The notes under the pieces: model-generated | Databases searched by the model: none | Told to the model about the DNA's origin: nothing | What the model saw: only the letters and a program-made list of their open reading frames with translations | Assembly: GCA_002344895.1 (NCBI GenBank) | Contig: DDUR01000010.1 | Location: 1 to 8,782, forward strand | Source of the DNA: Ignavibacteria bacterium UBA2333 | GTDB taxonomy: Bacteria > Bacteroidota > Ignavibacteria > Kapaibacteriales > Kapaibacteriaceae | Direction of reading: 5' to 3' | DNA length: 8,782 nt | In this document: in pieces, positions 1-6,468 of the stretch | Numbering within the stretch: the stretch's first letter is position 1 | Layout of the letters: each line of letters starts with the position of its first letter | Made by a program: the position numbers and the translations under genes

Positions 1-9
1 GAGAATCCT

Positions 10-115
10 CCGGGAAAATATGCCGGGAGAATCCTCCCGGAGAACTCTCCCGGAGAATAGTCCCGGAAAATCCCCCCGGAGAACTCTCCCGGAGAATGCT
101 CCCGGAGAATCAATC
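10..115. repeat. 13-bp-period tandem repeat array
   Basis: Eight consecutive units begin with CCGG at 10, 23, 37, 50, 63, 76, 89 and 102. Six are 13 bp and two (23-36 and 102-115) are 14 bp. The consensus is about CCGGAGAATNCTC. Read across unit junctions, the core is the odd palindrome TTCTCC-C-GGAGAA with small variations. The array may continue left of the window, since positions 1-9 still fit the pattern. It stops about 40 bp before the first gene. A reading frame through it gives a proline/arginine/serine-rich peptide that looks like translated repeat rather than protein. The same core occurs at the right end of the window. Function is unknown. Confidence 0.9.
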
Positions 116-126
116 CCGTCATACCA

Positions 127-134
127 TACTTTTG
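127..134 (+). promoter_or_regulatory. Possible Bacteroidetes-type -7 promoter element
   Basis: TACTTTTG matches the Bacteroidetes -7 consensus TAnnTTTG. It lies between the end of the repeat array and gene 1 and would give a short leader ahead of the start at 158. I see no TTTG-type -33 element at the expected 19-21 bp upstream, where the DNA is repeat sequence. This is a single-element match and could be chance. Confidence 0.35.
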
Positions 135-145
135 CGTACCACCAT

Positions 146-151
146 CCGGAG
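146..151 (+). promoter_or_regulatory. Shine-Dalgarno site of gene 1
   Basis: CCGGAG ends 6 nt before the ATG at 158 and decides the start. The longer in-frame extension from 20 runs through the repeat array and lacks a signal peptide at its N terminus. The site also matches the CCGGAG core of the upstream repeat, so it may derive from a repeat unit. Confidence 0.7.
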
Positions 152-157
152 ATATCA

Positions 158-1678
158 ATGATTCATCATCTACAACTCCTACTCGCCGTTTGTCTCAGCT
201 GTCTGTCAGCGGTCACCCTGTACGCCCAGTCAGTTCCCGTTACTGGTACTGATGTTCCTGCTCTGCATGCTCTAGACTCGGCAATGCTGAGGGTGATGAA
301 GGAGTTTGACCTTCCCGGAGGTCAGCTGGCGGTGACGAAGGATGGACGTCTTGTGTATGATCGAGGTTTTGGATGGGCTGATACGAGTGCTAAGACGTCC
401 GTAGAACCAACTACACTGTTCAGGATTGCGAGCTGCTCGAAACCTATTACGGCTGTCGCAGTGCTTGCTCTGGTGGAAGAGGGTAAGCTGTCACTTGATG
501 CACGTGTCGTCGATGTGTTGTCTGAACTTCAGCCGATTCCTGGTCGACAACGTATGCCGTTTTGGGATTCAATAACAGTTCGTCATCTTCTCTACCATGC
601 TGGTGGGTGGGATCGCGATGTTGCTGGGGATGTTCAGTACCTCTACTATCGAGCCGCAGCTCGGGCCCTCGGAGTTGAAGAGCCCGCCGGTGCACGCGAT
701 ATCGTTCGATTTATGCTCGATAAGCCCCTGCAGTTTCGTCCGGGTAGTCGTATTGCCTATTCAAACTTTGGCTACAATGTCCTCGGTCGAGTTATTGAGG
801 CCGCAAGTGGACAGTCGTATGAAGATGCCGTCCGCCAGCGAATTTGGGAGGTCGTTGGAACGAGCCGACCTCGTATTGGCGGAACCCGTCTGTCCGAGCG
901 CTTCGAGAATGAAGCCGTGTACTACGTCGGTCCGATGTTTGAACCGGTCTATTCGTTGTTTTGCGACGAGGAAAATCGTGTGCCGCTTAGTTATGGTGGC
1001 GACTTTGTGACGGCAGCCCTGGATGCTCATGGTGGATGGGTTTGCTCTGCTTCGGATATGGTGAGGTTTATGACGTCACTTGATACATCAACAAATCGGC
1101 CGCACATTCTCGCACCTCAAACAATTCGTACTATGGAGGAGCGCTCAGGTATTCCTGGATACACGGATGGATCAGCATACCAGGCAACTGGATGGGTCTG
1201 CCTTGATAGCGGCTCTACATGGACACATTCCGGTGCGCTCTATGGTACAAGCTCGTCGATGTGGAGATTCGGCTCAAGCGGTATTACATACGCATGGGTA
1301 TGTAATGGTATCGCAATGGATCGGCTGGCCTCAATGTATCGTTCAATCGATTCTTCAGTTCGATCAATATTGGAAGGGGTGGAAGGGGCTAACTGGCCAC
1401 AACATGACTTCTTCTCAACGGTAAAGGTCGTTGACGAAAACAATGAGCCAACAAGTTTGCGCATAAGCCCAAATCCGTCAACTACATTAGTAACGGTTGA
1501 GCTTCCAGCGAATGTGTCCTTGCCATCAACATTGTTGGTCGTCTCGGCAACAGGCGAGCAAAGCGAGTATGTCGTGCCGTCGCACACCTCCTCAATTGAT
1601 GTGTCAGGTCTCCCCTCGGGGTCGTACACCGTTTCATTGAGAAATGGTCCAAGCACACTGATTGTCATCAGAAGATGA
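158..1678 (+). CDS. Secreted beta-lactamase-family serine hydrolase with T9SS sorting domain (paralogue 1)
   Basis: This predicted 506-residue exported enzyme has the class C beta-lactamase/D-aminopeptidase/esterase (PBP4*/EstB-like) fold. Residues 1-23 form a signal peptide (hydrophobic core, then YAQ). The catalytic SxxK motif is SCSK, with nucleophile S92 and K95. The second motif is YSN (201-203), and the third is HSG (357-359) in place of the KTG of true beta-lactamases. This favours a peptidase or esterase over an antibiotic-hydrolysing enzyme. From about residue 433, PNPS followed by beta strands, a GLPSGSY segment and a basic IRR end form a type-A T9SS tail, so secretion or surface attachment is expected. 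The next gene is a paralogue 38 bp downstream, probably co-transcribed. The start at 158 is chosen for its signal peptide and Shine-Dalgarno site. The substrate cannot be told from sequence. Confidence 0.88.
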   Translation: MIHHLQLLLAVCLSCLSAVTLYAQSVPVTGTDVPALHALDSAMLRVMKEFDLPGGQLAVTKDGRLVYDRGFGWADTSAKTSVEPTTLFRIASCSKPITAVAVLALVEEGKLSLDARVVDVLSELQPIPGRQRMPFWDSITVRHLLYHAGGWDRDVAGDVQYLYYRAAARALGVEEPAGARDIVRFMLDKPLQFRPGSRIAYSNFGYNVLGRVIEAASGQSYEDAVRQRIWEVVGTSRPRIGGTRLSERFENEAVYYVGPMFEPVYSLFCDEENRVPLSYGGDFVTAALDAHGGWVCSASDMVRFMTSLDTSTNRPHILAPQTIRTMEERSGIPGYTDGSAYQATGWVCLDSGSTWTHSGALYGTSSSMWRFGSSGITYAWVCNGIAMDRLASMYRSIDSSVRSILEGVEGANWPQHDFFSTVKVVDENNEPTSLRISPNPSTTLVTVELPANVSLPSTLLVVSATGEQSEYVVPSHTSSIDVSGLPSGSYTVSLRNGPSTLIVIRR

Positions 1679-1704
1679 TACCATTTCGTCGTCGCCAAAT
1701 AATC

Positions 1705-1710
1705 CAGGAG
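1705..1710 (+). promoter_or_regulatory. Shine-Dalgarno site of gene 2
   Basis: CAGGAG lies 6 nt before the ATG at 1717. It favours that start over the in-frame ATG at 1675, which overlaps the gene 1 stop as ATGA but would put a basic 14-residue extension in front of the signal peptide. Confidence 0.7.
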
Positions 1711-1716
1711 TACATC

Positions 1717-3240
1717 ATGAAGGTCAAAGAACAGGTATGTGCAACTCTGGTTGTCGTCGTTGCCATTAGCTGTAGCCTGTCTGCCAGCGCTCAGATGACT
1801 CCTGTGTCAGGATCAGATGTGCCATCTCTTCGACAGCTCGATTCGGCCATGATCGAACTTATGCGTGAGTACGATCTCCCTGGTGGACAATTGGCAGTGG
1901 CGAAGGATGGACGGCTTGTGTACGACAGAGGGTTTGGTTTTGCCGATACAGCTACGAAGGAAGTTGTACAGCCGTCGTCTGTCTTTCGTATTGCATCGAG
2001 TTCCAAACCAGTGACGATGGCCGCTATTCATCTATTGATCGATCGTGGTCAACTCGATCTTCATGCGCGCATGACGGACGTTTGGGGGAATCTAACACCA
2101 GTGCCCGGTGAATCACTGCACCCATCTCTCGATTCCGTTACAGTTAGGATGCTTCTTCGCCACATGGGCGGTTGGGATAGTCGTGTTACTGGCGATATTC
2201 AATATTTATACTATCGCGAGGCTGCTCAAGCGCTTGGTGTACCTGAACCTGCCGATGGACCTGCACTCGTTCGGTTCCTCATGAGTCGTCCTACTCAGTT
2301 TAAGCCGGGGACCGGAGTAGTATACTCTAACTTTGGATACAATGTCCTTGGCCGAATTATTGAAGCTGTGTCGGGTAAATCGTATGAAGATTTCGTTCGT
2401 GATGAGATCTGGACAAAGGCAGGTACAGCAGTCCCTCGTATTGGAGGAACACGTCGATCTGATCGTTTGCCAAATGAGGTTTCGTACTACACGCCTCCAG
2501 AACAAGGAAGCGTGTATTCAATCTATTGCGACGAAAAGGCCAAGGTGAGTATGGCCTACGGAGGCGACTTTGTCGTTCGTACAGCTGATGCGCACGGGGG
2601 ATGGGTCTGTAGTGCTTCTGACATGGTTCGATTCCTCACGAGTCTTGATACAGCAACAAGCCGCCCTCACCTTGTAAGCGGAACACAGATTCGTGAAATT
2701 GAGCAGCGGCCGGGAATACCATCTTTTGATACTAAACCTGTATATCAAGGCTCAGGTTTCCTTTGTAGTGATGATGGATCTACATGGAATCATGCAGGAG
2801 CTTTGTCCGGCACAAGTTCCTCAATGTGGCGTCTGGGAGAATCCGGAATCTCGTATGCGTGGGTCTTCAACTCGCTTCCAGTCACGAGAATGAATGAGTT
2901 CTATCCTCGTGTGGATTCCATCTTGAGATCATTTTTGGAAGGGGTACAAGGGGCAAACTGGCCTCAGCATGACTTTTTCAGCACTGTTCGAGTGACTGAC
3001 AATAAAGATCGAACAGATTTCCGCGTTCTTCCGAACCCAACATCTTCAAGTCTTGAGATCTACCTTCCAAACGATCTAACATTACCTTCGACCGTGTTCT
3101 TCACGTCAACAGATGGCAAACAATACCTGTTTTCTGTATCTGAACCTTTATCGACAATCTCCACATCGCAGATTCCTGCCGGATCATATGTGGTTTCACT
3201 TGATCAGGGCCCGAGTATCATTGTTGTTGTTGCAAAATGA
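1717..3240 (+). CDS. Secreted beta-lactamase-family serine hydrolase with T9SS sorting domain (paralogue 2)
   Basis: This 507-residue protein is a close paralogue of the gene upstream and aligns almost without gaps. Residues 1-25 are a signal peptide ending ASA before Q26. The catalytic motifs are SSSK (S94, K97), YSN (203-205) and HAG (359-361), again HxG rather than KTG. This is typical of esterase and DD-/D-amino-peptidase relatives. A conserved linker (GANWPQHDFFSTV, about 412-424) joins the hydrolase domain to a T9SS type-A tail from about 435 (PNPT, then PAGSY, ending VVVAK). Three mature-chain cysteines (C271, C298, C350) are shared with paralogue 1. The 38-bp gap and shared strand suggest one operon. 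The divergence suggests an old duplication with possible substrate specialisation, which is inference. Confidence 0.88.
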   Translation: MKVKEQVCATLVVVVAISCSLSASAQMTPVSGSDVPSLRQLDSAMIELMREYDLPGGQLAVAKDGRLVYDRGFGFADTATKEVVQPSSVFRIASSSKPVTMAAIHLLIDRGQLDLHARMTDVWGNLTPVPGESLHPSLDSVTVRMLLRHMGGWDSRVTGDIQYLYYREAAQALGVPEPADGPALVRFLMSRPTQFKPGTGVVYSNFGYNVLGRIIEAVSGKSYEDFVRDEIWTKAGTAVPRIGGTRRSDRLPNEVSYYTPPEQGSVYSIYCDEKAKVSMAYGGDFVVRTADAHGGWVCSASDMVRFLTSLDTATSRPHLVSGTQIREIEQRPGIPSFDTKPVYQGSGFLCSDDGSTWNHAGALSGTSSSMWRLGESGISYAWVFNSLPVTRMNEFYPRVDSILRSFLEGVQGANWPQHDFFSTVRVTDNKDRTDFRVLPNPTSSSLEIYLPNDLTLPSTVFFTSTDGKQYLFSVSEPLSTISTSQIPAGSYVVSLDQGPSIIVVVAK

Positions 3241-3321
3241 TAGAGCGTATGTCACGATGATGGGAAGTATGTCCCGCTCACTCGGTAGACGCTGACGTGC
3301 AATGATCAACAAATAGTTCGG

Positions 3322-3360
3322 CATCTAGCCCAGCTATGACAGGATATGTCATAGTAGATG
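3322..3360. promoter_or_regulatory. Inverted repeat upstream of the VWA-OmpA lipoprotein gene
   Basis: CTATGACA (3334-3341) and TGTCATAG (3347-3354) are perfect inverted arms around a 5-nt centre. An outer pair, CATCTA (3322-3327) and TAGATG (3355-3360), extends the structure with a 6-nt bulge on the left. It ends 15 nt before the start codon at 3376. No T-tract follows, so it is not an intrinsic terminator for gene 2. It could be an operator for a dimeric regulator or a 5' UTR hairpin that limits ribosome access. Confidence 0.6.
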
Positions 3361-3375
3361 TGCTAGGTTGCATGG

Positions 3376-4809
3376 ATGATGCATACTGTCCGCTTATTAC
3401 TGATTGCAACTGGATTGATGTTGGGAGTGTCGTGTTCTACCAACATGAATTTACATCGTCAAGGTGATGGCAATGACTTGACCTCCTCATCTGACAATGA
3501 TATTCGACCCGACCCGAAAGAGTATCAACGGAACACATCGAAGTCCCGATGGGCGTCAGGTCTCCTGCCGATCGATAGTGTTGTACAAGTAGACGGACTG
3601 AACGTCAATATCATCGGCGTTGACTATGGTGTCGGCAAAGACTCTGTGAGAATCACGGCTGTTGTCATGGATCCCAACGGAAATCTCGTTGCAGGACTCG
3701 CTCGACCCTACGCTCAGGATAAGTCTTCATTCTGGAAGTCTGTCGTTGAACGGCAATCCGGACGAGAGAAAGTTATCGATGACTTCACCGTACAAGAGGT
3801 GCGCCGATCAAACGCGCCAACAACAGATGTGGCACTCGTGGCCGACTATTCAGGATCAATGATGCCGTATATAAACTCGCTGATTACGTCAGTACGGAGT
3901 GTGCCTACCTTTCTGTACGATATTCCTTCCGCTGAACATCAGTATTCCGTGGTGCAGTTTGATCATCGCGTACTCCGTACGGTTGATCTTGGTAAAGGCG
4001 CTCATCGAATGTTGGGTTTGTTGCCTTACAATGAGTTTTCGGGCGCGACGGCAATGTATGACGCGACACGAGCGGGAATCACTTCCCTTGAGGGATCATC
4101 AGCTCGCAAGGTGGTCGTGCTGTTTACCGATGGATATGACAACTCTTCATTCATTAGCGCAAACAATATCGTCCGTTTGGCACGGAAGTCGGGAACAACT
4201 GTTTACGTCATCGGCCTCGGCCAGGTCAATTTCCCGGTTCTTAGTTTGATGGCGCTACAAACGGGAGGTCGGGCCTACTTCATTCAAGATGCCGCGGAGT
4301 TGCCCGATGTATACGAAAGTATCTTCCGTACACTCAAGGTGCATTATGTCATATCATGGAAATCGAAGTCCAATGATCAGCCGCGAGATGTTTCAGTTGA
4401 CTTCGATCAACGAAATGGTAAGGTCTCGACAGATACGACAACGGTCTATCCGAGCCCGCTGCCAATTGACGAGCCTCTTAAAGCGGTAATTATTGCTCTC
4501 TTTATTAAAAGCACGACCGAACTTGATGGTGAGTCGCGTTTAGCAGAGGCAATTGATCTCATGAAGACTGATACGAAGGCAACAGCCGTTCTGCGCGCTC
4601 ATACAGATACGCGAGGTAGTGAGGCCGACAACAAAACGCTTGCTAAAAAGCGCGTCGATAAACTCAAGCAAATGTTTATCAAAGCGGGAATATCAGCATC
4701 GCGCCTTACGGCTGAAGCCGTAGGCGAGGCCGAGCCCCTTTACCCAAATGATGAGATGCACGAATGGATGGCTCGAGAAAATCGTCGTGCGGAGATTCTC
4801 ATACGATGA
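3376..4809 (+). CDS. Lipoprotein with von Willebrand factor A domain and OmpA-like peptidoglycan-binding domain
   Basis: This 477-residue envelope protein starts with a lipoprotein-type signal (hydrophobic 7-18, LGVSC with lipidation candidate C20). An S/N/D-rich linker follows, then a beta-rich stretch of unknown type at about 65-145. A VWA domain spans about 150-325 with a complete metal site: D157-x-S159-x-S161, T225 and D252. The C-terminal OmpA-like domain (about 366-477) has HTD (D411), R426 and NRRAE. The D411/R426 spacing of 15 equals that of the diaminopimelate-binding Asp/Arg pair of OmpA. The protein probably sits in the outer membrane, binds peptidoglycan and presents a metal-dependent binding domain. 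The stop overlaps the start of the protease gene by ATGA. Its partner is unknown. ATG 3376 is followed by another ATG at 3379, and either could be used. Confidence 0.85.
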   Translation: MMHTVRLLLIATGLMLGVSCSTNMNLHRQGDGNDLTSSSDNDIRPDPKEYQRNTSKSRWASGLLPIDSVVQVDGLNVNIIGVDYGVGKDSVRITAVVMDPNGNLVAGLARPYAQDKSSFWKSVVERQSGREKVIDDFTVQEVRRSNAPTTDVALVADYSGSMMPYINSLITSVRSVPTFLYDIPSAEHQYSVVQFDHRVLRTVDLGKGAHRMLGLLPYNEFSGATAMYDATRAGITSLEGSSARKVVVLFTDGYDNSSFISANNIVRLARKSGTTVYVIGLGQVNFPVLSLMALQTGGRAYFIQDAAELPDVYESIFRTLKVHYVISWKSKSNDQPRDVSVDFDQRNGKVSTDTTTVYPSPLPIDEPLKAVIIALFIKSTTELDGESRLAEAIDLMKTDTKATAVLRAHTDTRGSEADNKTLAKKRVDKLKQMFIKAGISASRLTAEAVGEAEPLYPNDEMHEWMARENRRAEILIR

Positions 4810-6224
4810 GCAATATCTGTGTGCTCTCGGTTCGAAGAGCACTCGTAATCGGCACCCTCATTGCGACTTGCGCAATTGCTACACCACTCTTTAGCCAGCA
4901 TGAAGTGATGGTTGAGAGGTCGTTAAACAGTGTAGTTAAGGTTTTGCCATTTGATTATAGTGGACACGGTTCGGGATTTGTCGTTTCGCCAACGAAGATC
5001 GTTACCAATGCTCATGTGGTGTCCGGCGGAATGTCACTTGGATACATGGTGCAGACACGGGATGGGCAAAGGGATGTTGTCATCGACATTGACTATCATC
5101 CGTCTTCGGACATTGCAGTACTCACGGTGGGTAATCCGGTTTCAGCAACACCACTAAAACTTGTTGCTGATCGGCCACTTCAATCTGCGGAGGTGTTTGT
5201 ACTTGGGCATCCTTTTGCATTTGACTGGTCTGTGACGCGTGGTGTTGTGAGTGCCGATAGAGACGATTTACTTCAGATTGATGCAGCAATGAATGGCGGT
5301 AACTCAGGAGGTCCTGTGCTCAACAAGCAAGGATCCGTTATTGGAGTTTCGGTGCTCAAGGTTACGCATGACATGAATAACTCGCGGCTTGATGGTCTCG
5401 GATTCTGTGTACCTGCAGATGTCGTCTGCTCATTTCTCGAGTCACTATCTGTAGATGCATGTTTTGCCTACGTTGATGTTCCGAGTATTCGAACATCTGC
5501 ACAATGTGACAGTCTGCAAGAAGTGTATCGTGAAGTAAACTTAGCCAAACAGAAGCTTGCTGAGGATAGAGCACGGTTTGAAGCGAATCGTAGAGATGCC
5601 GGTACCTTGGTGCAACGCGCGGACTCGATTCGAGCGAGTTTGAAAATCTTAACGAATGAAATGCAGCAGCAAAGTGCAGAGTTAGAAGAGCAACGTCGTG
5701 AAGTAGAGAAAAAACGACAGGAACTCAGGTTTCTGGAAGAAGAGATTAAAGGGAAGAGATCCATCGCGTACACACCAAGATTTACGCCGGAGTTACTTGC
5801 GGGTCTTGGATACATTGGAATTGTTGAACCCAGTCGAGGTGACGCCCTGGGCGTTCGAGGTGAGGCGTGTTTGTCGTACAGATTTGGTTCGAGAACGTCA
5901 TCGCCGGATCGATTTGGAGTCTACGGAGGTGTTCACTGGTATGAGAGACTCGACGTTAAGACGACAGCACAACAACCGACTCTTGACGTAGGTGTGTTAT
6001 TGGACATAGATGAAATCGTGCGATTACAAATAGGAATTGGCCAAAATGATGATCGACAAGTGGGGCATCCGAACTACATCTTTGCCGCAGCAACGGCGTG
6101 GGTAACGGACGGAACATTCCCTGTTGGTTTCAGGCTTCATGCATTGTCGTACAATGACCGATCAATGTTCAAGTATGGGATCTCGTGTATTGTAGGGCTA
6201 CGGGCAGACGTGCTTCGTTGGTAG
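4806..6224 (+). CDS. Exported trypsin/HtrA-like serine protease with coiled coil and C-terminal beta-rich domain
   Basis: This 472-residue protein starts within the stop of the upstream gene (ATGA), with GGAG 11 nt upstream. Residues 1-31 are a signal peptide (hydrophobic core, then PLFSQ). The protease domain (about 35-225) has a complete triad: H70 in TNAHVV, D102 in SSDIAVL and S167 in GGNSGGPV, as in HtrA/DegP and trypsin-2 families. No PDZ domain follows. Instead a charged, heptad-like helix at about 234-318 reads as a coiled coil. A last region, about 326-472, is rich in alternating glycine/aromatic strands and ends in tryptophan, consistent with a small outer-membrane barrel. Four cysteines cluster at 201-234. 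Coupling to the VWA-OmpA lipoprotein gene suggests a shared envelope function. The barrel call is less certain than the protease call. Confidence 0.82.
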   Translation: MSNICVLSVRRALVIGTLIATCAIATPLFSQHEVMVERSLNSVVKVLPFDYSGHGSGFVVSPTKIVTNAHVVSGGMSLGYMVQTRDGQRDVVIDIDYHPSSDIAVLTVGNPVSATPLKLVADRPLQSAEVFVLGHPFAFDWSVTRGVVSADRDDLLQIDAAMNGGNSGGPVLNKQGSVIGVSVLKVTHDMNNSRLDGLGFCVPADVVCSFLESLSVDACFAYVDVPSIRTSAQCDSLQEVYREVNLAKQKLAEDRARFEANRRDAGTLVQRADSIRASLKILTNEMQQQSAELEEQRREVEKKRQELRFLEEEIKGKRSIAYTPRFTPELLAGLGYIGIVEPSRGDALGVRGEACLSYRFGSRTSSPDRFGVYGGVHWYERLDVKTTAQQPTLDVGVLLDIDEIVRLQIGIGQNDDRQVGHPNYIFAAATAWVTDGTFPVGFRLHALSYNDRSMFKYGISCIVGLRADVLRW

Positions 6225-6468
6225 TCGTTTACAAGCTGCCGTAAGCGTCTGAAAAGGAATACGGATACGTCGATTGTGATGTCATGCACGGAAGCCTGCT
6301 CAGACGAAGACAAAACCTATTTATCCGCCAGTTACAGGCACCTGAGGTGGGCCATACGTACAGCCATGTTATGCCTTCATTACACCTCCATGCCGAACAT
6401 TTTTCCGAGAATCCGTATATTCATCGTCTTTTTCCAACCCTCATTCACACATTCCCCCACAATCAGCT
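6225..6468 (+). other. Leader region of the EF-G gene, no gene seen
   Basis: This 244-bp gap separates the protease gene from EF-G. I find no convincing terminator for the upstream gene and no clear promoter. It holds a short perfect inverted repeat, CACCT-G-AGGTG (6339-6349). The last 40 bases before the ATG at 6469 are pyrimidine-rich with no GGAG-like Shine-Dalgarno sequence. The small reading frames crossing it lack any protein-like pattern. Confidence 0.6.

Noticed and set aside
10..115. CRISPR array
   Set aside because: Units are 13-14 bp and contiguous with no unique spacers, and no cas genes are present.
20..157. In-frame N-terminal extension of gene 1
   Set aside because: It translates the 13-bp array into a repetitive P/R/S/E peptide, puts the signal peptide at residue 47, and has no Shine-Dalgarno site. 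The start at 158 fits better.
1675..1716. Alternative start of gene 2 overlapping the gene 1 stop (ATGA)
   Set aside because: It would add 14 residues before a clean signal peptide. ATG 1717 has CAGGAG at ideal spacing. Use of 1675 cannot be fully excluded.
158..3240. True antibiotic beta-lactamases
   Set aside because: The third motif is HSG/HAG, not KTG, and the T9SS tail points to other exported hydrolases of the same fold.
3241..3280. Terminator after gene 2
   Set aside because: Only short GAGCG/CGCTC pairing with a long loop and no T-tract.
4764..4805. Longer start for the protease gene
   Set aside because: It would run far into the OmpA-domain codons and precede the signal peptide. 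ATG 4806 gives the common ATGA overlap and a GGAG upstream.
6331..6360. Sigma-70-like promoter before EF-G
   Set aside because: TTACAG followed 17 bp later by TACGTA matches the -10 consensus poorly, and no TAnnTTTG element was found there.
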